A DNA stretch of 64,000 nucleotides from Acidobacteriota bacterium (GTDB lineage: Bacteria > Acidobacteriota > Blastocatellia > Pyrinomonadales > Pyrinomonadaceae): assembly GCA_016715115.1 (NCBI GenBank), contig JADKBM010000004.1, positions 124,001-188,000 on the forward strand, written 5' to 3'. The position numbers and the translations under genes were made by a program. The notes under the pieces are model-generated. The model worked only from the letters and a program-made list of their open reading frames with translations, searched no databases and was not told the origin of the DNA. Numbering within the stretch: position 1 is the stretch's first letter; every line of letters begins with the position of its first letter. This document shows, piece after piece, positions 55,725 through 64,000 of this stretch.

Positions 55725-56034
55725 ATGGAACTGGACATAATAACTCTTTTGTCTAACTATAGCATGAGAAAAGTGGACAATTCCTAGCGGTTGTCATAAC
55801 AGGGAAGTCGGGAATCTTAACTGTAATGTCTAATTGTAGAAGATTCTTAACGCGTCGGAAGGGTTTGTTGATCGTGGGTTGATACCCGCGCGTAAGGTCC
55901 TACTCGCATGGGTGAATAATAGCGGGCCTGGGGAATGGAGTCAAAAAACTACAGTTGTTTGACATTGTTTTAAAATACGAATTATCGACGATTAGCATGC
56001 ACTATGAGTAGTTGGCCGATTATTGAATTAGAGA
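55725..56034. other. 310-bp intergenic stretch
   Basis: No gene is seen. It contains the upstream region of the recombinase gene and the downstream region of the metal operon. A short GGGTTGATACCC palindrome (about 55877) is present. There is no copy of the tRNA-Asp 3' end here. Confidence 0.45.
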
Positions 56035-56652
56035 TTAGGAACAAGTGTCACAGCACGTTTCGCCGCGTAGGGCTTCGATGCCTTCTTTGGTTATGATCGG
56101 AACCATTATGAGGGCGGCAACCGGATCAGCCCACCACCAAGCGAAGATGGCGTTTAGGATCAATCCGCCGAGAAGGATCGCGGAAAGATAGGCACAAAGA
56201 TCAGTTTGACGTGAATCGGCTTTCATCGCGTTACTGTTCAATTCGGCGGCGACCTTTCGCTTTGCGTGGGCGAGAAACGGCATAACGACCAGAGAAAGGG
56301 CGGCAATAGCAATGCCGACGTAGCTTATTTCGGGCAGTTCGCGGAACCACAGAGATTTGACCGCATCAAAAGCGACATAGGCGGCTAGAGCAACAAAGCT
56401 GAAGCCTACAAGACGCAAGGCGAGGCGTTCGCGGCGTTCGCCGGACGCGAGACGCCAAAGAATGATCGCTCCTGATGAAACCTCAATAACCGAGTCAACG
56501 CCAAAGCCAACAAGTGCGATGCTACCGGCAACGATTCCCGCTCCGACCGCAATAATTCCTTCAAGCGAATTCCAGCCGATTGTCAGATAGGCAAGCAATC
56601 GGCCACGACTCTCAGCATTTGTAATTCTTTGATTAACGATTTCGTAATTCAT
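56035..56652 (-). CDS. Small CDF-type cation transporter
   Basis: A 205-residue, roughly six-helix membrane protein of the cation diffusion facilitator fold without a cytoplasmic C-terminal domain. The first transport-site helix has G-V-D-S-V-I-E and a later one K-A-D-S-R-Q-T-D, as in the short 'cation transporter' subgroup. It ends in a Cys-rich tail (C-C-D-T-C-S). The ATG at 56652 (MNYEIVNQRI) is chosen; it overlaps the end of the 59-residue membrane protein gene. It is the last gene of the metal-efflux operon. The exact metal is unknown. Confidence 0.78.
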   Translation of the reverse strand: MNYEIVNQRITNAESRGRLLAYLTIGWNSLEGIIAVGAGIVAGSIALVGFGVDSVIEVSSGAIILWRLASGERRERLALRLVGFSFVALAAYVAFDAVKSLWFRELPEISYVGIAIAALSLVVMPFLAHAKRKVAAELNSNAMKADSRQTDLCAYLSAILLGGLILNAIFAWWWADPVAALIMVPIITKEGIEALRGETCCDTCS

Positions 56653-56812
56653 CGCTCTTGTCCGCGCTGTTCGTGTCCTCCACCCTCGAAACAAACAAAC
56701 GATCCGCCCATTTAACGATCAGAAACAGTAGTCCAAGCACGATTAAAGCCCCGATCAGGAAGGCAATAATCGGATGTTGGGTGACGACATGAAACCAGCT
56801 TGTTTCTTGCAT
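56633..56812 (-). CDS. 59-residue single-pass membrane protein
   Basis: A short gene starting at the ATG at 56812 (M-Q-E-T-S-W-F-H-V-V) and ending at 56633. One transmembrane helix (about residues 14-33: P-I-I-A-F-L-I-G-A-L-I-V-L-G-L-L) is followed by a charged tail (D-T-N-S-A-D-K-S-D-E). It begins 12 bases after the DUF3703 stop and overlaps the next gene's start by 20 bases, as expected for an operon member. It has no clear ribosome-binding site. No family recognised. Confidence 0.6.
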   Translation of the reverse strand: MQETSWFHVVTQHPIIAFLIGALIVLGLLFLIVKWADRLFVSRVEDTNSADKSDELRNR

Positions 56813-56824
56813 AAGTTCTTAGTG

Positions 56825-57169
56825 TTATCGCTCAGACTCATCAAGGATTCGCTGTAAATCACTTGGAACCTTCATTGATTTGAAAAACCAGACATTCGCT
56901 TTGCCGGTATTGCCTGCGGGATAGATGCCTAGGGGCGTTTTGGTCGAGGCTCCAATAATGCGAACGATCTGACCCCATATTTCGCGAACCGACCGCGTTT
57001 TCAGCCCCAGCTTTAGCATCCGCCAATGTATGCGGGTGTGTTGATAGGTGATTGCCTGACCCAGAATGTGCGCTCTTTCGAGATGGTAATAGGCAGAATG
57101 GTAATCACCTGAAGCTATGAGCGAATCTGCCAAAGTAAGCTCGGTATCTATATATTTTTCAAGAGGCAT
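56825..57169 (-). CDS. DUF3703 protein of the metal-efflux operon
   Basis: A 114-residue protein with the DUF3703 pattern: L-E-R-A-H-I-L-G-Q in the first half (about residues 28-36), H-x-R-I-H-W-R-M-L in the centre, and G-I-Y-P-A-G-N-T-G-K-A-N-V near the end. The family is usually found with cation diffusion facilitators and heavy-metal resistance genes and has no known function. It lies between CzcD and the 59-residue membrane gene on the same strand. Confidence 0.78.
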   Translation of the reverse strand: MPLEKYIDTELTLADSLIASGDYHSAYYHLERAHILGQAITYQHTRIHWRMLKLGLKTRSVREIWGQIVRIIGASTKTPLGIYPAGNTGKANVWFFKSMKVPSDLQRILDESER

Positions 57170-57207
57170 AAGCCGTTTCCCCGATTTTCATATCTTACTC
57201 CATCAGA

Positions 57208-58104
57208 CTATAAATGCGTTTCGTGACACGCGAAGCCCTTCCGTTCTGTTTGGGCAGTTACGTGTGCGATCTTAAATTCGCTCGTGCATGAATTGTGGAC
57301 ACGTTGCAGAACATCGTCGTGTTCGGCTCCGTCGGCAAGCACGGCGTGGACGCTCAAGGCATTTACGCCCGACGTAAGCGACCATACATGAAGGTCGTGA
57401 ATCTCGGCAACGCCTTCGATCTTTGAAAGTTTGTCTCGCACGTTAGCTATGTTTACGTCAGACGGCGTACCTTCTAGCAAGACAGCGACTGCATCTTTTA
57501 GCAATGCCCATGTTCGCGGCAAGATAAACAAGCCGATTCCCGCCGAAATTAACGGATCGGCGTAATACCAGCCGGTCGTGAGCATGATTATTCCAGCGAT
57601 TATCACACCGACAGACGTGAGCGTGTCCGAAAGAACCTCATAATATGCGCCTTTCATGTTCAGGCTTTCTTTGGAGCCGGAACGCAGAATAACCATACCG
57701 ACAATATTGACCACCAACCCAATCGATGCGACGCCGATCATCGCCGCACTCTGCACTTCGGGCGGGTTTTTGAAGCGTTCGTATGCTTCGTAAAGGATGT
57801 AGATCGAAATAAAGATCAGGATGATCGCGTTCGTCATCGCCGCGAGTATTTCGACACGGAAATAGCCATACGTCTTTTCCGGCGATGCGGGCTTTTCTGC
57901 GAAACATATTGCTAACAATGCTAGTCCGACGCCCGCAACATCGGTCAACATATGTCCGGCGTCCGCAAGCAACGCCAAACTGCCCGTCCAAAATCCGCCA
58001 ATTACCTCGACGATCAAATAAAAGAACGTCAGGCAAAAGACGATCATTAGCGGTTTCTTATTCCGCCCTGCCGCCGATATTTCGTGTGTATGTCCGTGTC
58101 CCAT
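57208..58104 (-). CDS. czcD: CzcD-like cation diffusion facilitator
   Basis: A 298-residue inner-membrane metal/proton antiporter. Six transmembrane helices (about 18-210) are followed by a cytoplasmic C-terminal ferredoxin-like domain. The N-terminus is His-containing (M-G-H-G-H-T-H). Transport-site motif 1 is D48...D55 around A-D-A-G-H-M-L-T-D; motif 2 has E156-V-L-S-D160 where many family members have H-x-x-x-D. It exports divalent cations such as Zn, Co or Cd from the cytoplasm. It sits within the CzcCBA operon. Confidence 0.88.
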   Translation of the reverse strand: MGHGHTHEISAAGRNKKPLMIVFCLTFFYLIVEVIGGFWTGSLALLADAGHMLTDVAGVGLALLAICFAEKPASPEKTYGYFRVEILAAMTNAIILIFISIYILYEAYERFKNPPEVQSAAMIGVASIGLVVNIVGMVILRSGSKESLNMKGAYYEVLSDTLTSVGVIIAGIIMLTTGWYYADPLISAGIGLFILPRTWALLKDAVAVLLEGTPSDVNIANVRDKLSKIEGVAEIHDLHVWSLTSGVNALSVHAVLADGAEHDDVLQRVHNSCTSEFKIAHVTAQTERKGFACHETHL

Positions 58105-58116
58105 AGTTTTTTTGCA

Positions 58117-58557
58117 CTAATCGGTTCTATTAACCATCAGTTTCCACCGTCTCTGCCGATAGCGGTAGAACGCCTGCGCAAATAGACAAACAAGTGGCGT
58201 CAAGATTCCCGCCCTTATTTCAACTTTATCCGAATATTTACAGATGGTCTCTGACTCTTTCTCGATCTTGATCAGATGGTTCCAGACTGAGATCAATCCG
58301 CCGCTTTCGCTCGTAGATAGTTCCATTCGATCATCATCGATCCGTTCAAACTTCAACGAATGCTTCCACAGAGGTATCAGGCCGAAAGCATACAGTCGGG
58401 TCGAGATCAATTGTCCTTGCTGCCAGATCGCCGGAAAATCACCGGAACGAAAGCCAATGATTCCGCGTGTGACGAAGATCAGCGTCTGACTTCGTTTTAC
58501 CAGCTGCCACGCCTCTCCAGCCGGAAGAGGCAAGTGACTCTCAACTAATATCGTCAT
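58117..58557 (-). CDS. SRPBCC-like small protein in the metal operon
   Basis: A 146-residue protein. The start L-P-L-P-A-G-E-A-W-Q-L-V-K-R-S and following strands resemble an SRPBCC helix-grip fold, though the usual pocket residues are not distinct. The C-terminal helix is basic (Y-R-Y-R-Q-R-R-W-K). It lies 12 bp before czcD and about 45 bp after the PII-like gene. Its role in metal efflux is unknown. Confidence 0.6.
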   Translation of the reverse strand: MTILVESHLPLPAGEAWQLVKRSQTLIFVTRGIIGFRSGDFPAIWQQGQLISTRLYAFGLIPLWKHSLKFERIDDDRMELSTSESGGLISVWNHLIKIEKESETICKYSDKVEIRAGILTPLVCLFAQAFYRYRQRRWKLMVNRTD

Positions 58558-58602
58558 ACCTTAAATTGTTTAGCCGAAGCCCGACCTGCAAATCACTCTG
58601 CA

Positions 58603-58902
58603 CTAGATCAGTTCTGCCTTCTCGATCGGCAACACTAGAATGATGCCGTCGCCTTTTTTCCCAGTATGAGCATTGTGCCTGATGGCCGCTACTATTGAAT
58701 CAACCATTTCTTCATTCGCTGCTATCTCGATCCGCTTGTTTTGCTTGAATGGATCAAGCGCATCATTAGCCGTCGTTAATAACCGCTGGCCGAATCCGGC
58801 TGAATCAGTGACGGTCATGCCGGGAAAGCCTTCGATGTTTTCAAAGGCCGTTACGATCTTCTCTACCGTGAATGGCCGAACTACTGCGATTATCAGTTTC
58901 AT
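58603..58902 (-). CDS. PII-like signalling protein linked to CzcA
   Basis: A 99-residue PII-superfamily protein. It starts M-K-L-I-I-A-V-V-R-P-F (PII: I-I-x-K-P-F), has the G-M-T-V-T-D-S-A-G-F-G motif before the T-loop, and ends with the C-loop-type T-G-K-K-G-D-G-I-I-L-V-L-P. The T-loop is short and lacks the classical uridylylated Tyr, so it is not a standard GlnB. It lies three bases after the czcA stop. Members near CusA/CzcA pumps are thought to sense or modulate metal efflux; this is inference. Confidence 0.75.
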   Translation of the reverse strand: MKLIIAVVRPFTVEKIVTAFENIEGFPGMTVTDSAGFGQRLLTTANDALDPFKQNKRIEIAANEEMVDSIVAAIRHNAHTGKKGDGIILVLPIEKAELI

Positions 58903-58905
58903 TGT

Positions 58906-61900
58906 TTATTCCTCCGCAAATTCGCCTTCTACATCTTTCTCGATCCATGCATAAAGCGTTGGCAATATCAGCAACGTAAGAAGTGTAGAAGTAATTAGGC
59001 CTCCGATAACGACCGTCGCCAATGGCCGTTGCACTTCAGCTCCAGCTGACGTTGCGATTGCCATTGGGATAAATCCCAGACTTGCTACAAGAGCCGTCAT
59101 GAGGACAGGCCGCAGACGCGTTTCCGCTCCTTCGCGAACGGCTTCTAAAACCGTTTTTCCTTCTTCGCGAAGATGATTGATAAAACTTACCATCACCACG
59201 CCGTTTAAGACGGCTACGCCAAATAAAGCAATAAACCCTACGCCCGCCGATATTGAGAATGGCATCCCTCGCATCGCCAATGCGATCACTCCGCCAACGA
59301 TGGCGAACGGAATTCCGGTGTAGATAAGGAACGCCTGCCTTATCGAACTAAACGTCGTGTAAAGCAATATGAAAATTAAGAAAAGAGCTATCGGAACAAC
59401 GATCAAAAGCCTCGCCGATGCCCGTTGAAGATTTTCAAATGTTCCGCCCCATTTCAAATAATATCCGGGTGGGAGCTGAACGTCCTTTTCGATCTTGGCT
59501 TGTGCTTCCGCTACGAATGAGCCGATGTCACGACCGCGAACGTTTAACTCGACACCGATCCGGCGGCGCGTATCTTCACGGGTTATCTGCGCGGATCCCT
59601 CGGCTAGCTTTATCTCTGCAACTTGAGATAGCGGAACACGGGAGCCATTCGATGCAGTCAGTACCAAATTGCGGATCGAATCGACGGTCGCTCCTGATTC
59701 TTCATTCAAACGAACGACAAGATTGAACCGCTGTTCACCTTCATATACCTGACCAGCTTCTTTTCCCGCAACAACGGATTCAACGAGATCGTTAACGTCC
59801 TCTACGTTCAAACCATAACGAGCGATAGCCGCACGGTCTGGTTTGATCTGAAGTTGCGGCAAGCCCGAAGTCGCCTCGGCTTTTACATCCTCCGCTCCTG
59901 AGACGGTTTGAACGGCCTTTACGATCTCATCCGCCTTGTCTTTTAATACATCAAGATCGTCACCGTAGATCTTGATGGCAACATCGCTGCGAACGCCGGA
60001 GATCAGTTCCGCAACACGCAACTCGATCGGTTGCGAAAAGCTGATAATGGCCGAAGGAACCTTTTCCTCGAGAGCCTCCGACATCTTTTCGATCAAAACA
60101 GTCTTGTCTTTTGTGGTTTTCCACTCGCTCTTTGGCTTGAGGCCGATGTACAAATCGGAGAAATCGACGCTCATAGGATCGGTGGCAACCTCGGCACGCC
60201 CGGTCTTTGAGATAACCGTCTTTACCTCGGGAAAGGCCATCAATACTTTCTCAACTTCGGTCGTCGTTCTTATCGATTGTTCGAGAGAAACGCTCGGCAA
60301 TTGCTGAACCTGAACCGCAAGGTCGCCTTCGTCAAGTCGCGGTATAAACTCTGAACCTAAAAAGGGAAAGATCGCGCCGGAAATAACGACCAAAACAATC
60401 GCTATCGCTAACGCCTGCGGGCGATACTTCGCCATGAAACTGTACGCCGGTTTGTAGATCTGCTTTGCGTAGCGAATTAGAAAACTCTCCTTCTCTGAAA
60501 CCTTGCCCTTCAACACAAAAGTAAGCATCGCCGGAACGAAGGTCAGTGAAAGTATGAGCGATCCTAAGAGTGCAAAGATCACCGTAAGCGCCATTGGAAC
60601 GAACATCTTGCCCTCGATGCCGCGTAAGCTGAGGATAGGCAGATAAACTATCGCGATGATCGCAACGGCAAAAACGACAGGGCGTGCAACTTCTAGACAC
60701 GCTTCGAGAATTGTGCGTTCGGGCGGTTCGCGAGATTTTTCGTGCTGTGCTTCGGCACGGCGGCGAACGGCGTTCTCGACCATTACGACGGCTCCATCAA
60801 CGATAAGTCCGAAGTCCAATGCGCCGAGACTCATCAAATTACCCGAAACGTTAAAGAACCGCATCAGGATCGCTGCGAAGAGCATCGACAGCGGAATAAT
60901 CGTCGCAACAAGCAATGCTCCCCGCCAATTCCCCAACAGCAACAAAAGAACGACGATCACCAGAATTGCACCTTCGATCAGATTCGTCTCGACGGTCGCA
61001 ATAGCACGGTCTATCAATTCTGTTCGGTCATAGAAAGGAACAAGCTCGACTCCTTTCGGTAAGGATTTCTTGACTTGTTCGACGCGCTCTTTTACTGACT
61101 GAACGACAGTTCGCGAGTTCTCACCTTTTAGCATCAAGACGATTCCGGCGACGATCTCACCCTTGCCGTCTGCCGTGACCGCGCCTTGTCTGACGGTAGA
61201 GCCTTCAACGATCTCCGCAACATCACGAACATAAACGGGAACGCCTTCCTTTCCGGTCTTTACTACGATATCGCCGATCTCGTTTGGTTTTTCAATGAGG
61301 CCGATGCCGCGTAAAAGATACTGCTCCGCTCCTTTCTCGATATACGCACCGCCGACATTAGCATTGTTTCGAGATACCGCGTCATAAACGTCGCGTAAAG
61401 TGAGGCCGTACGACTGTAACTTCTCCGGCGTGACTCGAACTTGATACTGTTTCTCGAAACCACCAAAGCTATTGATCTCCGTCGCACCCGGAACGCCCAA
61501 TAATTGACGGCGTACATTCCAATCTTGAATCGTTCGCAGGGCCTTTGCATCATAACTGCCGTCGGGGGATCTAAGTTCGTACTGATAAATTTCTCCTAGT
61601 CCGGTCGATATCGGTCCCATTTCCGGCGAACCGATAGACGACGGAATTTGTTCGCGGGCTTGTGACAACCTTTCGAGTACCAACTGCCTCGCGAAGTAGG
61701 TATCAACCGAATCGTCGAAAACGACGGTGACGGCGGAAAGGCCAAATTTGGAAACAGAGCGTATTTCCTCAACGTCGGGCAAACCTGACATTGCGACTTC
61801 GACCGGAAACGTTACTTGTCGCTCCATTTCGAGCGGAGCCAAAGACGGTGCCGCCGTAAGTACCTGAACCTGAACGTTTGTAACGTCGGGAACCGCGTCA

Positions 61901-62007
61901 ATAGGCAGATTCAAAAGACTGTAAGCTCCACCAGCGGCCATGATCCCGACTAGAAGAAGTACGATCAGCCGATTAGCAACAGAAAAGCGAATTAGTGCGT
62001 TGATCAT
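58906..62007 (-). CDS. czcA: CzcA-type heavy-metal RND efflux pump
   Basis: A 1033-residue proton-driven inner-membrane pump. The HME-RND signature D398-F-G-L-I-V-D404-G-A-V-V-M-V-E411-N in TM4 is present, as in CzcA (Zn/Co/Cd) and unlike the A-I-G-A-M-V-D motif of Cu/Ag CusA. This points to divalent cations. With CzcB (62016) and the CzcC-like channel (63536) it would span the envelope. The downstream PII-like, SRPBCC-like and CDF genes follow in the same operon with tiny gaps. Confidence 0.93.
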   Translation of the reverse strand: MINALIRFSVANRLIVLLLVGIMAAGGAYSLLNLPIDAVPDVTNVQVQVLTAAPSLAPLEMERQVTFPVEVAMSGLPDVEEIRSVSKFGLSAVTVVFDDSVDTYFARQLVLERLSQAREQIPSSIGSPEMGPISTGLGEIYQYELRSPDGSYDAKALRTIQDWNVRRQLLGVPGATEINSFGGFEKQYQVRVTPEKLQSYGLTLRDVYDAVSRNNANVGGAYIEKGAEQYLLRGIGLIEKPNEIGDIVVKTGKEGVPVYVRDVAEIVEGSTVRQGAVTADGKGEIVAGIVLMLKGENSRTVVQSVKERVEQVKKSLPKGVELVPFYDRTELIDRAIATVETNLIEGAILVIVVLLLLLGNWRGALLVATIIPLSMLFAAILMRFFNVSGNLMSLGALDFGLIVDGAVVMVENAVRRRAEAQHEKSREPPERTILEACLEVARPVVFAVAIIAIVYLPILSLRGIEGKMFVPMALTVIFALLGSLILSLTFVPAMLTFVLKGKVSEKESFLIRYAKQIYKPAYSFMAKYRPQALAIAIVLVVISGAIFPFLGSEFIPRLDEGDLAVQVQQLPSVSLEQSIRTTTEVEKVLMAFPEVKTVISKTGRAEVATDPMSVDFSDLYIGLKPKSEWKTTKDKTVLIEKMSEALEEKVPSAIISFSQPIELRVAELISGVRSDVAIKIYGDDLDVLKDKADEIVKAVQTVSGAEDVKAEATSGLPQLQIKPDRAAIARYGLNVEDVNDLVESVVAGKEAGQVYEGEQRFNLVVRLNEESGATVDSIRNLVLTASNGSRVPLSQVAEIKLAEGSAQITREDTRRRIGVELNVRGRDIGSFVAEAQAKIEKDVQLPPGYYLKWGGTFENLQRASARLLIVVPIALFLIFILLYTTFSSIRQAFLIYTGIPFAIVGGVIALAMRGMPFSISAGVGFIALFGVAVLNGVVMVSFINHLREEGKTVLEAVREGAETRLRPVLMTALVASLGFIPMAIATSAGAEVQRPLATVVIGGLITSTLLTLLILPTLYAWIEKDVEGEFAEE

Positions 62008-62015
62008 ATTTCTCC

Positions 62016-63524
62016 TTAGTGTCCGTGTTCTCCAAGATCGCCTTTCGCCAATTGAGTTTTGAGAACAAAGCTACCCTTCGTAACCACCTTTTCGCCTATC
62101 TCTAAACCTTTAAGAATGATCGTATATCCCTCGGCTTCGCCGCCGATCTCGACTTCGCGAACTTCGTATGCACCAGGTTCGTCGTCTTTTGGAATGAAGA
62201 TTATTGTTTTGTCTCCTTCACGTTGGATCGCGCTAGATCGAACCGCCAATTCTTCTCCGGTCGCTGCCGTCGTACCGGCGTAGAATCCGACCTCGGTAAA
62301 CATTCCGGCTCTAAGCTTGCCGTTACTGTTTGGAACTTCGACCCGAACACGAGCCGTTCTTGTAGTCTCATCAAGCTGCGGATCGATGTAAGAAACCCGA
62401 CCATTCAGATTGCCGATATTGGGCGATTTGATCTCTGCAATTGCTCCGATATTGAGCTTGGAGATATTGGATTCGGGAACGTTTGCAATGACGTAAACGG
62501 TGCTGAGATTTGAGATAGCAAAGATCGGTGTGGCCGCTTCGACACCCGCTCCGGAATTAAACTTTCTTTCGGTAATCACGCCGGACAACGGCGCTCGTAA
62601 CGAAACTAGCGACGTATTGCTCCGATGGTCGTCGTCGCCTCCAGATTCTACGGGAACTCCTAACGAACGCATTTCGTCCTCGATATGGCGGAGATCGACC
62701 CGCGAAGTTTCAACCTCGGCTTTGGCTTCCTGTAGCTCCCGGTTAAGGGCGATATTTGATTGGAAATCGTATTCGGCCTTAGCAGTTTTGTAGGCCGTCT
62801 CTGCCGTGACCATATCCTTTCCCGCACCGGCTCCGAGTTCGATAAGTCTTTTCGTTCGTTTTAGCGTCGCGTCCGCCTCATCAAGTCTGGCTTTTGCTTG
62901 GAGAACGGCTGAGCGGTTCTCTGCTTTTTTAACGCGCGCGAGGTTTCGTCCCGCTAATTCGTAGCGTGTCTTTGCCTCATGTAGCTTGCCGTGCATCTGT
63001 GCAAGTTGCGGACTGGAAATCACCGCAAGAACCGCTCCCTTCTGAACATTGTCGCCAACACCGTAAAAAACCCGCTCGATGCGCCCTCCGACAAGCGGTG
63101 TAGCCATTTCCGTCTTTTCAGGATTTAGCTCGACCGCACCGGTGACGTACAGTTTTGAAATCGCCGGTCGCTGAGTAACAGTCTCAGTTTCGATTCCCGC
63201 CGACTCGATCATTTCGGCGTCGAGTTTTACTTCGCGCCCTGTCTCATTCTCTGAGTGTCCGGGTTCTTCCTTCTTCTCGTCTGTGACGGCTTTATCGACG
63301 GTCGCGCTGCGATTGCTGACTATCCACGCAATTCCGACGATACCGATAAGCCCGACGATAACCGCTGTGATGATCCAAGCGAGAAACGGCTTCTTTTCCT
63401 GTGAAACCTCCGTGTCGGGTGTTTCGGGTAGTTCCGCACCATCGAGATTTGATTCGAGACGGTCAAGTTCTGCCTCGTCGCCCGCGTGATGTTCGCTCTG
63501 TTCTGGAGTTTTATTTTCTGACAT
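62016..63524 (-). CDS. czcB: CzcB-type RND adaptor protein
   Basis: A 502-residue periplasmic adaptor. A His/acid-rich N-terminal cytoplasmic segment (about 1-48) is followed by a transmembrane helix (about 49-70). Then come a beta-barrel, the lipoyl-like halves (G-A-V-L-A-V-I-S-S-P-Q and L-R-A-P-L-S-G-V-I), a long alpha-hairpin and a C-terminal segment ending D-L-G-E-H-G-H. It links CzcA to the outer-membrane channel. The gene lies eight bases before czcA. Confidence 0.92.
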   Translation of the reverse strand: MSENKTPEQSEHHAGDEAELDRLESNLDGAELPETPDTEVSQEKKPFLAWIITAVIVGLIGIVGIAWIVSNRSATVDKAVTDEKKEEPGHSENETGREVKLDAEMIESAGIETETVTQRPAISKLYVTGAVELNPEKTEMATPLVGGRIERVFYGVGDNVQKGAVLAVISSPQLAQMHGKLHEAKTRYELAGRNLARVKKAENRSAVLQAKARLDEADATLKRTKRLIELGAGAGKDMVTAETAYKTAKAEYDFQSNIALNRELQEAKAEVETSRVDLRHIEDEMRSLGVPVESGGDDDHRSNTSLVSLRAPLSGVITERKFNSGAGVEAATPIFAISNLSTVYVIANVPESNISKLNIGAIAEIKSPNIGNLNGRVSYIDPQLDETTRTARVRVEVPNSNGKLRAGMFTEVGFYAGTTAATGEELAVRSSAIQREGDKTIIFIPKDDEPGAYEVREVEIGGEAEGYTIILKGLEIGEKVVTKGSFVLKTQLAKGDLGEHGH

Positions 63525-63535
63525 ATTCTTTTCCT

Positions 63536-64000
63536 CTAGTTATCAAATGTGAGTCCGAGTGCGATATAGAGATCAGCTTCGGCTTTATATTTCTTTGTTA
63601 ATGTTTCGGTCACGTCGCGATTCGCGTCGATCAATCGACGCTGCTCTACCAAAAGATCGGTGATCTTTAACTGGCCGATCCGATAGACCTGACGTATCGT
63701 CTCGATGTTTTCTCGCGAACGCGGAAGCACGTTCGTCTCAAGAGCGATGAGTGCCTTTCTTGCCGTTTCGAGTTGTTGGAAAGCGATGGTGATCTCGTTT
63801 CTGATAACGCCCTCGGCGAAGGTTCGACGTTCTTGAGCCTGTCGAACTGTGATCGCGGCTTCGGCTTTTGCACCCTGTTTGCGATCAAACACAGGCAATC
63901 CAATCGTTATCCCAAACAACAGATTCCGGTCGCGACCTTGCGGGAACGATCCCGTTGGCAAGTCGATGGTTGATCTGCTGAGAGAAAACTTTGTAAAAGC
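63536..64000 (-). CDS. czcC: CzcC-like TolC-family outer-membrane protein, cut by window edge
   Basis: The frame is open to the end of the window, so only the C-terminal ~154 residues are visible. They show the typical helical tail: F-D-R-K-Q-G-A-K-A-E-A-A-I, V-Y-R-I-G-Q-L-K-I-T-D-L-L-V-E-Q-R-R-L-I-D, and A-D-L-Y-I-A-L-G at the end. A TTG at 63961 is probably internal, not the start. It stops 11 bp before czcB and is the first gene of the operon in this window. Confidence 0.85.
   Translation of the reverse strand, partial: AFTKFSLSRSTIDLPTGSFPQGRDRNLLFGITIGLPVFDRKQGAKAEAAITVRQAQERRTFAEGVIRNEITIAFQQLETARKALIALETNVLPRSRENIETIRQVYRIGQLKITDLLVEQRRLIDANRDVTETLTKKYKAEADLYIALGLTFDN

Noticed and set aside
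55725..56034. Right attachment site (attR) of the island
   Set aside because: No copy of the tRNA-Asp 3' end found here or elsewhere to 64000.

Overview
The window looks like chromosomal DNA of a free-living, probably Gram-negative bacterium. An origin in Acidobacteriota (Blastocatellia/Pyrinomonadaceae-like) is my inference. It rests on the GC-rich codon use, the secreted FG-GAP/PKD and beta-propeller proteins, a CadC-like winged-helix/TPR regulator, a DUF2277 gene, RND pumps with TolC partners, and many short intergenic GGATTTGGGATTT-type repeats. No rRNA or phylogenetic marker beyond LepA and SMC is present, so the taxonomic call is weak.

Region 1 (about 1-38.9 kb, GC-rich, core-like). 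It contains a partial secreted protein, a TonB-repeat protein, an ECF-type sigma factor with its anti-sigma factor, and an MBL hydrolase. A leftward efflux operon follows: TetR regulator, RND adaptor, RND pump, isoprenylcysteine-methyltransferase-like protein, SRPBCC protein, small membrane protein and TolC. Next come a membrane-anchored stress-type protein, SppA, a giant secreted PKD/FG-GAP protein, a NicO/UreH-type transporter, LepA, DUF2277, a 5'-nucleotidase-like phosphatase, a DUF4388 protein, SMC, an Ig/beta-propeller secreted protein and a winged-helix TPR regulator. The region ends in tRNA-Val(TAC) and tRNA-Asp(GTC).

Region 2 (about 38.94-55.9 kb, visibly lower G+C, mobile). A tyrosine integrase lies directly downstream of tRNA-Asp. 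It is followed by a plasmid-like module: a putative replication initiator, four 20-bp iterons upstream of it, a DnaA box inside a palindrome, and a roughly 300-bp non-coding block made of many perfect hairpins. A stand-alone DnaG-type zinc-finger protein and a DUF932 protein complete that module. Next comes a defence block: an orphan UvrD-like helicase facing a type I restriction-modification operon (hsdR-hsdM-hsdS) whose fourth gene is a SIR2-like DUF4917 protein. A catalytic-domain-only tyrosine recombinase lies upstream of hsdR.

Region 3 (about 56.0-64 kb, probably the same island). A leftward heavy-metal efflux operon contains a CzcC-like outer-membrane protein (cut by the window edge), CzcB, CzcA, a PII-like protein, an SRPBCC-like protein, CzcD, DUF3703, a 59-residue membrane protein and a second small CDF transporter. 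The transport-site residues of CzcA point to divalent cations (Zn/Co/Cd/Ni class).

No right-hand copy of the tRNA-Asp end was seen, so the island probably continues past the window. The best candidates for something undescribed are the structured block at 40941-41244 with its iteron replicon, and the hsdRMS-DUF4917 operon.
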